Positions 6,671 through 13,772 of a DNA stretch of 30,060 nucleotides are shown here, one piece after another (position 1 is the first letter of the stretch; the number at the start of each line of letters is the position of its first letter). Source of the stretch: CAZLAP01 sp964557715 (GTDB taxonomy: Bacteria; Patescibacteriota; Minisyncoccia; Minisyncoccales; RBG-13-42-11); assembly GCA_964557715.1 (NCBI GenBank), contig CAZLAP010000044.1, forward strand, positions 1-30,060, written 5' to 3'. The position numbers were made by a program, and so were the translations under genes. Under the pieces are notes generated by a model. The model ran no database searches and was not told the DNA's origin. It was given only the letters and a program-made list of their open reading frames with translations.

Positions 6671-8044
6671 ATGGCCAAGAAGCTGAAAAACAAACCCGCG
6701 AAAACTCTTTTAGCTAAACCTGAAGAAAGTGAAATAAAAAAAACCAAAATCAGGGTTATTGGCATTGGCGGCGGCGGCGGCAACATTGTTTCTGAGATTG
6801 CTTCTAAAATATCAAAGGCCAGCTTTGTTGCAGCCAATACTGATACCAAATCTTTGAAAAATTGCAACAGAAGAGTGGTTAAGTTTCAATTTGGCCAGAA
6901 TCTAACCCACGGCTTGGGCACGGGTATGAATCCCGAATTGGGAAAGGAAGCGGCTTTGAGCGAAAAAGAAAAAATAAAAAATCTTTGTCAGGGTTATGAT
7001 TTATGCATCTTGGTGGCTTCTCTCGGCGGCGGAACCGGTTCCGGCTCTGTTTCAACTTTTGCCAGAATTTCCAAAAATTTAGGCAATCTTACTTACGGAA
7101 TTTTTACCCTGCCGTTTAGTTTTGAAGGAGAAAAGAAAATGGAAATAGCCGCAAATTCCTTAAGAGAAGTGAAAAACCACTTGAATTCAATTACCATTAT
7201 CCCCAATGAAAGAGTTTTTCAGGTTATCAACAAAGAAACTCCGCTTAAAAACGCTTTATCCGCCATTAATAAATTTTTATCTGAAAGCTTAGGCGGATTG
7301 ATTGAAACAATCTACGAGCCAGGGCTGATTAATATTGATTTTGCCGATTTCAAAACCATTTTAGAAGGAAGAGGAAAATTTGCTTATTTAAATACTGTTG
7401 AGGAAAACCGAAAAGACAGCGTAATCAATGACCTTGTCGCCAAGGTTCTTAATTCGCCTTTGTATCCTTATAACATTAAAGGCGCAAAAGGCGTTTTGTT
7501 TAACATTGTCGGAGAAAAAAATCTTTCGCTTTCCGAAGTTAATCAAATATCAAAGGCGATTTCCGAATTGGTAAATTCCGAAGCAAAAATCATTTTTGGA
7601 ATTTCCCAAAACAGAAAGAATCCTAATGTTCTAAAAACCATTTTGCTGGCTACTGATTGCAATAAAGGGATAAAAATATCTTCCGGCAAACCGGAAACCG
7701 TTAAAAAAACAAAGAAGAAAAAAATAGCGAGAAAGAAAAAAAAGAACGTTATTGAAAAAAAACCGGTTTCAGCCAAAGTTTTGCCTAAGCCGGAAGAAAA
7801 AAATGGAAAATTAGCCAAGAAAAAGAAAATAAACAGAAAGAAAAAGAAAAAGTCCCGCGCTAAACCGCATACGACTTCCAAAGCGGCCGGAAAAAAAGAA
7901 AAAATCGCGGTACAGGTGAAAAACGAGGAAAAAATAAGAAAAAACGGCATTCAAATAAAAAAAGAAGCGGAAGAAATGGAAAAAGAAATAATTGATAAAG
8001 AAAAGTTTTGGGAAGTCCCCGCTTTTTTAAGGAAAAAAACATAA
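6671..8044 (+). CDS. ftsZ: Cell division protein FtsZ with long lysine-rich linker
   Basis: Tubulin-like GTPase that forms the division ring. The 457-aa protein has the nucleotide-binding glycine loop (VIGIGGGGGNIV, residues ~29-40), the tubulin signature as GGGTGSGS (usual form GGGTGTGAAP) near residue 120, and the catalytic T7-loop motif GLINIDFAD near residue 216, with both acidic residues kept. Residues from ~335 to 445 form an unusual linker very rich in Lys and Arg (KKKKIARKKKKNV, KKKKINRKKKKKSRAK). The last residues, FWEVPAFLRKKT, match the conserved FtsZ C-terminal peptide (as in E. coli DIPAFLRKQ) that binds membrane anchors. Divergence in the signature suggests an FtsZ paralogue or a fast-evolving single FtsZ. 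The promoter at 6637 makes the mRNA leaderless. Confidence 0.85.
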   Translation: MAKKLKNKPAKTLLAKPEESEIKKTKIRVIGIGGGGGNIVSEIASKISKASFVAANTDTKSLKNCNRRVVKFQFGQNLTHGLGTGMNPELGKEAALSEKEKIKNLCQGYDLCILVASLGGGTGSGSVSTFARISKNLGNLTYGIFTLPFSFEGEKKMEIAANSLREVKNHLNSITIIPNERVFQVINKETPLKNALSAINKFLSESLGGLIETIYEPGLINIDFADFKTILEGRGKFAYLNTVEENRKDSVINDLVAKVLNSPLYPYNIKGAKGVLFNIVGEKNLSLSEVNQISKAISELVNSEAKIIFGISQNRKNPNVLKTILLATDCNKGIKISSGKPETVKKTKKKKIARKKKKNVIEKKPVSAKVLPKPEEKNGKLAKKKKINRKKKKKSRAKPHTTSKAAGKKEKIAVQVKNEEKIRKNGIQIKKEAEEMEKEIIDKEKFWEVPAFLRKKT

Positions 8045-8056
8045 AAATAAATTATT

Positions 8057-8920
8057 ATGAATCAGACCAATAAAGACATTTTAAAAAAGATTTACAAGCC
8101 AAGGCCGGCTGACTCTAAAAAATACGATTTCGGCCTTTTGCTGGTTATCGGCGGTTCTGATTTTTATTCCGGTTCTCCTGCTTTGTCAGCTATGGCTGCT
8201 TTTCGTTCAGGCGCTGACATGGTAAGAATTATCTCTCCTAAAAGGGCGGCAGACATAATTGCTTCTTTTTCGCCTAACTTGGCGGCTTATCCATTGGACG
8301 GCAAGTGGCTGACTAAACACGATTTGGCTGTTTTGCTTTCAATGACCGAATCAGCCAAAGCTGCTTCAAGGAATAACGCGGCCGTGGTTATTGGCGGAGG
8401 CATAGGCAGGACCGAAGAAACTCAGGAAGCGATTCTGGAATATCTTTCTCAGGCTCAAATTCCTTCAGTGATAGACGCAGACGCGATACATGCGGTAGGG
8501 AAAAATCCCGAGATAGTTTCCGGTAAAAATTTTTTGATTACCCCTCATCCTTATGAATTTTTCGTTTTAACGGGAAGAGATATTCGCGAATTGTCGGATG
8601 AGGAAAAAATTAAAGCTGTGCAAGAAGAGGCTGCCCGGCTTAAAACCACGATTTTGCTTAAAGGCAAATTGGATATTATTTCAGACGGCAAGGAAGCGGT
8701 TATAGACAAAGTGGGCACTCCTTATATGACGGTTGGCGGCTGCGGAGACGCTTTAGCGGGAATTTGCGGAGCCTTAATGGCCAGAGGAGTTAATCCTTTT
8801 TTAGCGGCCCAAGCCGGAGCTTATGTTAACGGCAAGGCTGGAGAAATCGCAGCCAAAAAGCGGGGCGAGGGTATGACTGCTCTTGATTTGATTGAAGCAA
8901 TACCGGAAGTTATACGTTAG
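8057..8920 (+). CDS. nnrD: ADP/ATP-dependent NAD(P)H-hydrate dehydratase
   Basis: Repairs hydrated NADH and NADPH, using ADP or ATP to remove the water. The 287-aa protein corresponds to the C-terminal YjeF/ribokinase-like domain alone; the NnrE epimerase domain is absent. Family motifs are in order: LLVIGGSDFYSGSPALSAMA near residue 27, VVIGGGIGRTEET near 111, VIDADAIHAVG near 138, LITPHPYEF near 160, and TVGGCGDALAGICGALMARG near 225-244 with the catalytic Asp of the GCGDALAG loop. It lies 12 bases after ftsZ and 50 before trxB. It fits the redox upkeep theme of the region. Confidence 0.9.
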   Translation: MNQTNKDILKKIYKPRPADSKKYDFGLLLVIGGSDFYSGSPALSAMAAFRSGADMVRIISPKRAADIIASFSPNLAAYPLDGKWLTKHDLAVLLSMTESAKAASRNNAAVVIGGGIGRTEETQEAILEYLSQAQIPSVIDADAIHAVGKNPEIVSGKNFLITPHPYEFFVLTGRDIRELSDEEKIKAVQEEAARLKTTILLKGKLDIISDGKEAVIDKVGTPYMTVGGCGDALAGICGALMARGVNPFLAAQAGAYVNGKAGEIAAKKRGEGMTALDLIEAIPEVIR

Positions 8921-8970
8921 TTAGTATGCCGGCAAAAGCTTCTTTTTAAATTTATCGCTTCATCATTATT

Positions 8971-9936
8971 ATGTTATATGACCTTATTATAATTGGCGGG
9001 GGGCCGGCCGGCATTACTGCCGGCATTTATGCAGCCCGTCAAAAGCTTAATACTCTTTTAATTACCAAATCTTTTGGCGGCCAAATTGCCAGAAAGGCCG
9101 TTGACATTGAAAATTATCCCGGGTTTCAAGAAATTTCAGGCTTGGATTTAATCAGAACTTTTGAAAAACATTTAAGAAAATTCACTTTGCTAAAAGGCGC
9201 TAAAGAAAATTCAACCAAAGGAATTGATATTGAGAGAGACGAGGCGAGAATCGTGAAAAAAATCAACGGCAATTTTTTAGTTTCCACCAGAAGCAAGCAG
9301 CAATTTCAATCAAAAAGCGTAATTGTTGCTTCCGGAGCAGATCCCAGGCCGTTGGAAGTTCCGGGCGAAAAAGAATTTATCGGCAAAGGCATTTCTTATT
9401 GCGTTACTTGCGACGCTCCTTTGTTTGCCGATAAGGAAGTGGCTGTTGTCGGCGGCGGAAATTCAGCCTTTGAAACCGCTGTATTCTTGTCTTCTTGGGC
9501 AAAAAAAATTTATATTCTGGAGTATGAGAAAAAAGTAAGGGCTGACATTGACAATCAAGAAAGAGTGAAAAAAAACGCAAAAATAGAAATTATTACCGGC
9601 GTTCAGCCTAAAGAAATTAAAGGCAAAGATTTTGTCAATTCTTTTATTTATTTGGATAAAAAAACCGGAAAGGAAAATATTTTGGCAGTGGAAGGCGTTT
9701 TTATTGAAATCGGCAGCCAGCCAGCCACTTCTTTTGTCAAAGGATTGGTTGATTTTAATAAAAAGGACGAAATAATTGTTGACCCGAAGACGATGCAGAC
9801 CAAAACTCCCGGCCTTTTTGCGGCCGGCGATGTCAGCGACATTGTTTACAAGCAGATTGTTATTGCCGCGGGCGAAGGCTGCAAAGCGGCTTTATCAGCT
9901 TCCAATTACCTTCATTTTTCAAATGAAAAATTTTAA
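8971..9936 (+). CDS. trxB: Thioredoxin reductase, flavoprotein
   Basis: FAD-dependent pyridine nucleotide-disulfide oxidoreductase (321 aa) that reduces thioredoxin or glutaredoxin-like proteins in the cytoplasm. Visible elements are the FAD-binding GGGPAGITAGIYAAR near residue 9, the redox pair Cys144-Val-Thr-Cys147 followed by Asp, the nucleotide-binding GGGNSAFETA near residue 164, and the second FAD motif GLFAAGDV near residue 280. The segment after the second nucleotide strand reads LEYEKKVRAD rather than the HRRDxxR that grips the NADPH phosphate in E. coli TrxB. It is closer to AhpF-type enzymes, so NADH or another donor is plausible. Candidate substrates in the window are the thioredoxin at 19071 and the glutaredoxin at 21445. 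Its end overlaps the enolase gene by 14 bases. Confidence 0.92.
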   Translation: MLYDLIIIGGGPAGITAGIYAARQKLNTLLITKSFGGQIARKAVDIENYPGFQEISGLDLIRTFEKHLRKFTLLKGAKENSTKGIDIERDEARIVKKINGNFLVSTRSKQQFQSKSVIVASGADPRPLEVPGEKEFIGKGISYCVTCDAPLFADKEVAVVGGGNSAFETAVFLSSWAKKIYILEYEKKVRADIDNQERVKKNAKIEIITGVQPKEIKGKDFVNSFIYLDKKTGKENILAVEGVFIEIGSQPATSFVKGLVDFNKKDEIIVDPKTMQTKTPGLFAAGDVSDIVYKQIVIAAGEGCKAALSASNYLHFSNEKF

Positions 9937-11095
9937 AATTGATTCAGTTAAAGTTAAAGAAATTCCTGATTCCAGAGGTAAAAAGACGATTAAAATTGAA
10001 CTGAATGCCGGCTTGGGCAAATTTTCAGCATCAGTCCCTTCAGGCACTTCCAAAGGAAAATATGAGGCAGTGGAAAAACCGGCGGCAATTGCCGCAGACA
10101 GCGTTAATAAAATTATTGCTCCGAAAATAAAAGGAAGAAATCCAGTCAAGCAAAAGAAAATAGACGAATTTTTAATTGCCATAGACGGTACCAAAAAAAA
10201 ATCTCGCTTGGGAGCAAATGCTATTCTTGGAATTTCTATGGCGGTTTGTCGGGCAGGAGCGAAAGAAAAGAAAATGCCTTTATGGAAATGGATTTCAAAA
10301 ATTGCCGGCACCAGGCCCAAATTGCCGCGGCCTTCTTTACTGCAGTTTGAGGGCGGCAAGCATGGCAGAACAAGCTTGGACATTCAGGAATTTATGACAG
10401 TTGCCAGCGGCAGAACCTTTAAGGAAAGGCTGTCAGCCGGCATTAAAACATATAAATCGCTGGGAAAAAGCTTTACTGATTTGGGACTGGAAGGAGCTTT
10501 TGTACCGAGAAATAAAAAAACAAATGAATTATTGGAATTGCTAACTGAAAAAAGCGGGAAATCAAAAATATTTATAGATGCTGCGGCCAACTCTTTTTAT
10601 AAAAAAGGAAAATATTATTTTGAAGGAAAAAAACTAACAGCAAAAGAGCTTTTAAGTTTTTACCTGGACATTATTAAAAAATATCCAATAATTGCCATTG
10701 AAGACCCTTTTGTGGAAGAAGACTGGAAAAGCTGGCAGAGGTTTATGCTGGAACTGAAAAAACAAAAATTAAAAGTTATGGTTGTTGGAGACGATTTAAC
10801 GGTAACCAATTCTGTCAGAATCAAGCTGGCGAAAAAAAGAAAGGCTTGCAACGCCGTGATTATAAAACTCAATCAAATCGGCACTGTTTCAGAAGCGATT
10901 GAGGCGGCCAAATTGGCAAAATCATTCGGTTGGGAAATAATAATTTCTCATCGTTCCGGAGAAACTATGGATGATTTTATTGCCGATTTGGCAGTCGGTC
11001 TAGGGGCAGATTTCATAAAATCCGGCGCTCCTTCCAAGCCTGAAAGAATGGCAAAATATAATAGATTGTTAAAAATAGAAAAAGAAATGAGTTAG
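9923..11095 (+). CDS. eno: Enolase (phosphopyruvate hydratase), short form
   Basis: Converts 2-phosphoglycerate to phosphoenolpyruvate in glycolysis and gluconeogenesis. I chose the ATG at 9923, which starts the normal enolase N-terminus (IDSVKVKEIPDSRGKKTIKIE); the frame extends upstream only as overlap with trxB. At 390 aa it is ~40 shorter than most enolases, through loop losses. Key features remain: SGTSKGKYE, GGKHGRTSLDIQEFM, the general acid Glu within GLEGAFVP (usual GDEGGFAP), metal ligands in IFIDAAANSFY, IEDPF and VGDDLTVTN, the catalytic Lys315 in IIKLNQIG, SHRSGET, and KPERMAKYNRLLKIE. Motif substitutions are unusual, but every catalytic side chain I can place is kept, so it is probably active. 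The next gene supplies its substrate. Confidence 0.92.
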   Translation: MKNFKIDSVKVKEIPDSRGKKTIKIELNAGLGKFSASVPSGTSKGKYEAVEKPAAIAADSVNKIIAPKIKGRNPVKQKKIDEFLIAIDGTKKKSRLGANAILGISMAVCRAGAKEKKMPLWKWISKIAGTRPKLPRPSLLQFEGGKHGRTSLDIQEFMTVASGRTFKERLSAGIKTYKSLGKSFTDLGLEGAFVPRNKKTNELLELLTEKSGKSKIFIDAAANSFYKKGKYYFEGKKLTAKELLSFYLDIIKKYPIIAIEDPFVEEDWKSWQRFMLELKKQKLKVMVVGDDLTVTNSVRIKLAKKRKACNAVIIKLNQIGTVSEAIEAAKLAKSFGWEIIISHRSGETMDDFIADLAVGLGADFIKSGAPSKPERMAKYNRLLKIEKEMS

Positions 11096-11108
11096 ACAAA
11101 AAACCATT

Positions 11109-11690
11109 ATGGCAAAATTAATCTTATTAAGGCATTTTCAGTCGCAGTGGAACAAAGAAAACCGCTTTACCGGCTGGACAGACGTTTCTTTAACCGAAGA
11201 AGGCAGGAAAAGCGCAAAAGAAATTGCCGCCAAGCTTTCCGATTTTAAGATTGACAAAGTTTACACTTCAGCTTTAACCAGAAACAGGGAAACAGTTTCC
11301 TTGATTCTGCAAGAGCTTGGCAAGAAAGATATGCCGGTTGTTGCCGACAAGGCGCTGGATGAAAGAAATTACGGAAAATTGCAAGGCCTCAACAAAGACG
11401 AGGTTAAAAAGCAATACGGCGAAGAACAGGTCAGGCTTTGGAGGAGAAGCTGGGACCAGGCGCCTCCGGCAGGCGAAAGCCTGAAAGACGTTTATGGCAG
11501 GGCTGTTTCTTTTTATAAGAAACACATAGAAAAAGATTTGAAAAACGGAAAAAATATTTTAGTTGTTGCCAGCCACAACAGCTTGAGAGCCTTGGTCAAG
11601 CACATTGAAAATATTCCCGACAAGGATGTCATCAATCTGGAAATACCGACAGCCAGCCTGAGAAAGTATGAGATAAACGGGAGATATTGA
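11109..11690 (+). CDS. gpmA: 2,3-bisphosphoglycerate-dependent phosphoglycerate mutase, short form
   Basis: Interconverts 3- and 2-phosphoglycerate, one step before enolase, which lies 13 bases upstream. The 193-aa protein has the histidine phosphatase fold. The N-terminus reads LLRHFQSQWNKENRFTGWTD, keeping the phospho-accepting His but with Phe-Gln in place of the near-invariant Gly-Glu of RHGES. LDERNYGKLQGLNKDE and WRRSWDQAPP match the mutase rather than a general phosphatase. The second catalytic His is in VASHNSLRALVKHI, where the usual Gly after His is missing. It lacks the ~25-residue insert of the E. coli enzyme. The changes next to His are odd; a related sugar-phosphate phosphatase activity is possible, though FTGW and LQGLNK favour mutase. 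Confidence 0.85.
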   Translation: MAKLILLRHFQSQWNKENRFTGWTDVSLTEEGRKSAKEIAAKLSDFKIDKVYTSALTRNRETVSLILQELGKKDMPVVADKALDERNYGKLQGLNKDEVKKQYGEEQVRLWRRSWDQAPPAGESLKDVYGRAVSFYKKHIEKDLKNGKNILVVASHNSLRALVKHIENIPDKDVINLEIPTASLRKYEINGRY

Positions 11691-11714
11691 CGGGATTCCA
11701 GAATTTGCTACAAT
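11687..11714 (+). promoter_or_regulatory. Promoter of the iron-sulfur operon
   Basis: TTGACG (11687-11692) and TACAAT (11709-11714) are separated by 16 bases, with TG at 11706-11707 giving an extended -10. The -35 box overlaps the gpmA stop codon. The predicted start point falls in the inverted repeat at 11718-11736. Confidence 0.7.
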
Positions 11715-11715
11715 A

Positions 11716-11740
11716 AAACCGACAAAATTAGTCGGTTTTT
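11716..11740 (+). terminator. Hairpin at the iscR start point: terminator of gpmA and possible operator
   Basis: ACCGAC (11718-11723) and GTCGGT (11731-11736) form a perfect stem flanked by A's and a T-tract (to 11740), a good rho-independent terminator for the upstream genes. Because the iscR promoter starts within it, the same dyad could also be bound by the Rrf2 regulator encoded just downstream. The operator role is inference. Confidence 0.65.
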
Positions 11741-11752
11741 AAAGTTTCTTTT

Positions 11753-12148
11753 ATGCTAAAAATTTCCACCAAGGCAAAATACGGATTAAGGGCAATGGTT
11801 TGTTTGGCAGAGGACCAAAATAAAGTTCATTCTCTGAAGGAAATTTCCAAGAAAGAAAAAATCTCTTTTGACTATTTGGAAAAAATTGCCTGCAAGCTGA
11901 AAAAAGCAGGGTTGATAAAATCAAAAAAAGGAAGCCAGGGCGGTTATTTTTTAGGCAGGCTTCCGCGCAAAATTAAAATCGGAGAAATTATCAGAATTTT
12001 GGAAGGAGAAGCCGGATTGGTTGAATGCACGGGCAAGCAGGGAAGCTGCCCTTTGAAAAAAAGCTGTTCGGCTAAAAAATTTTGGATAAAATTGCAGAAT
12101 TCTTTAAACTCTGCTTTAGATTCTTTAACCCTGGCTGATTTAATTTAA
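11753..12148 (+). CDS. iscR: Rrf2-family regulator, IscR-like
   Basis: Winged-helix transcription factor (131 aa) of the Rrf2/IscR family, which senses iron-sulfur cluster status and controls cluster assembly genes. The helix-turn-helix region (KYGLRAMVCLAE, LKEISKKEKISFDYLEKI) and wing (GLIKSKKGSQGGYFLGR) are typical. Three cysteines, Cys92, Cys99 and Cys105, lie in ECTGKQGSCPLKKSC; E. coli IscR uses Cys92, Cys98 and Cys104, so a [2Fe-2S] cluster is likely, but the spacing is one residue longer and the fourth ligand His107 is not evident. It heads an operon with iscS, iscU and mnmA, and probably regulates it through the dyad at its own start point. CymR-like regulators are less likely because of the cysteines. 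Confidence 0.85.
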   Translation: MLKISTKAKYGLRAMVCLAEDQNKVHSLKEISKKEKISFDYLEKIACKLKKAGLIKSKKGSQGGYFLGRLPRKIKIGEIIRILEGEAGLVECTGKQGSCPLKKSCSAKKFWIKLQNSLNSALDSLTLADLI

Positions 12149-12164
12149 TTTTTCAATAAAAAAT

Positions 12165-13337
12165 ATGGCAAAATTGCCTAAAATTTCCAAGAAAATTTAT
12201 TTGGATTATGCTGCCACCACGCCTGTTGACCCGAGAGTTTTGCGGGTAATGCTGCCTTATTTTAATGAAAAATTCGGCAACACAATGTCTTTACATTATT
12301 TCGGGCAGGAAGCGCAACAAGCTTTGGAAAAAAGCAGGGAAGCGGTTGCCGGTTTAATATCTGCCAAGCCGAATGAGATAATTTTCACAGGTTCAGCCAC
12401 AGAAAGCAACAATTTAGCTTTAAAAGGCATTGCTTTTGTTAATCAAAAAAAAGGAAAACACATTATTATTTCTTCCATAGAGCATCCTTGCCTTATGGAA
12501 AGCGCAAGGTGGCTGGAGAAAAGAGGCTTTGAAATAACCAGATTGCCGGTTGATAAATACGGCTATATTTTTCCGGAAAGCGTCAAAAAGGCGATAAAAA
12601 AAGAGACGATTTTGGTTTCAATTATTCATGCTTCAAATGAGATAGGAACGATTCAGGAAATCGCGGAAATCGGCAAAATCTGCAAGAGCAAGGGTGTTTA
12701 TTTTCACACTGACGCGGCCCAAAGCTTTGGCAAAATTCCCATTAATTTAAAAAGGCTGAAGGTTGATTTATTGTCCGCTTCTTCTCACAAGATGTACGGG
12801 CCCAAGGGAGCAGCTTGTTTGTATGTAAAAAAAGGGACGAAGATTGAGCCGATATTGCACGGCGGCGGCCAGGAGCATGGCTTAAGGTCTTCTACCGTGA
12901 ACGTGCCTGCTATTGTCGGTTTTGCCGAAGCTTGCAAAATCGCTAAAAGAGATATGAATAAAGAAAGCAAAAGGATTTCCAGATTAAGAGACAAGCTGAT
13001 AAAAGGAGTCTTAGAGAGAATTCCCGGCTTTTATTTAAACGGCGCTGTTCAAAAAAGATTGCCTAATAACGCCAATTTTTGGTTTAAAGGAGTGGAAGGC
13101 GAATCAATAGTGATTCAGCTTGATTTGTCGGGCATTGCTGTTTCCACCGGTTCCGCTTGTTCTTCCGCGAAATTGGAGCCAAGCCATATTTTATTGGCCA
13201 TAGGCTTAAAACACGAACAAGCTCATAGTTCTCTGAGAGTAAGTTTGGGCAGATGGACTAAAGAGTCGGAAATAAATTATTTGTTAAAAGTTCTGCCAGG
13301 CGCAATCAAAAGATTAAGGGAAATTTCGGGAAATTAG
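12165..13337 (+). CDS. iscS: Cysteine desulfurase (IscS/NifS type)
   Basis: PLP enzyme (390 aa) that takes sulfur from cysteine as a protein-bound persulfide for Fe-S clusters and tRNA thiolation. Motifs: YLDYAATTPVDPRV at the N-terminus, GSATESNNLALKG, the cofactor-binding HTDAAQSFGK, and Lys209 in SASSHKMYGPKG that forms the Schiff base. The catalytic Cys332 lies in STGSACSSAKLEPSHIL, on the longer mobile loop of IscS-type (group I) enzymes. It starts 16 bases after iscR. The next two genes are its expected sulfur acceptors, the scaffold IscU and MnmA, so this operon can serve both pathways with one enzyme. Confidence 0.95.
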   Translation: MAKLPKISKKIYLDYAATTPVDPRVLRVMLPYFNEKFGNTMSLHYFGQEAQQALEKSREAVAGLISAKPNEIIFTGSATESNNLALKGIAFVNQKKGKHIIISSIEHPCLMESARWLEKRGFEITRLPVDKYGYIFPESVKKAIKKETILVSIIHASNEIGTIQEIAEIGKICKSKGVYFHTDAAQSFGKIPINLKRLKVDLLSASSHKMYGPKGAACLYVKKGTKIEPILHGGGQEHGLRSSTVNVPAIVGFAEACKIAKRDMNKESKRISRLRDKLIKGVLERIPGFYLNGAVQKRLPNNANFWFKGVEGESIVIQLDLSGIAVSTGSACSSAKLEPSHILLAIGLKHEQAHSSLRVSLGRWTKESEINYLLKVLPGAIKRLREISGN

Positions 13338-13344
13338 ATTATGA

Positions 13345-13366
13345 AGATAAACCTTCATCTTTATCT
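13345..13366 (+). other. Intra-operon hairpin between iscS and iscU
   Basis: AGATAAA (13345-13351) pairs perfectly with TTTATCT (13360-13366) over an 8-base loop. No T-tract follows, so it is not a terminator; it could be an RNA processing or stability element within the operon. Confidence 0.35.
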
Positions 13367-13385
13367 GCGCTTTGCTTGATAGCCT

Positions 13386-13772
13386 ATGAAGTCTTATTAT
13401 TCAAAAGAAGTGATAAAAAGATTTACTCAGCCGAAAAATTTCGGGCAGATTAAGAATGCTGACGGTATCGGCAAGGTCGGCAATCCGAGATGCGGGGACA
13501 TTATGAAGCTTTACCTTAAGGTTGGCGACGGAGGGGTGATTAAAGATATTAAGTTTCATACTTTGGGCTGTGCCGCAGCAATAGCCGCGTCCGATATGGT
13601 TTGCGATTTGGTCAGAGGCAAAACAATTAAACAGGCTTTGAAGATTAATTACAAAAAGGTTATTAAGAAGCTTGGCGATTTGCCGCCCTTGAAAATTCAT
13701 TGTTCTGTTCTTGCCCGCGAGGGCCTGGAAGCGGCAGTTGAAAATTATTATGCAAAAAGAAAGAAAAAATAA
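13386..13772 (+). CDS. iscU: Iron-sulfur cluster scaffold protein IscU
   Basis: Scaffold (128 aa) on which [2Fe-2S] clusters are built from sulfur supplied by IscS. All three ligand cysteines are present: Cys36 in GNPRCGDIM (with Asp38), Cys62 in TLGCAAAIAASD, and Cys106 in KIHCSVLAREGLEAA. These match Cys37, Cys63 and Cys106 of E. coli IscU almost exactly. The SUF-type SufU insertion is absent, and there are no HscA, HscB or ferredoxin genes beside it, so this is a minimal ISC set. It ends in a basic tail (AKRKKK) and overlaps mnmA by 23 bases. Confidence 0.93.
   Translation: MKSYYSKEVIKRFTQPKNFGQIKNADGIGKVGNPRCGDIMKLYLKVGDGGVIKDIKFHTLGCAAAIAASDMVCDLVRGKTIKQALKINYKKVIKKLGDLPPLKIHCSVLAREGLEAAVENYYAKRKKK

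Noticed and set aside
7543..7950. 135-aa Phe-rich reading frame on the - strand
   Set aside because: It is the complement of the lysine-rich FtsZ linker; composition explains it.
9776..9922. Upstream extension of the enolase frame
   Set aside because: The extra residues have no enolase similarity and lie within trxB; the normal enolase N-terminus begins at 9923.
13341..13379. 12-aa reading frame between iscS and iscU
   Set aside because: No ribosome site and it is mostly the hairpin sequence; too short to support.
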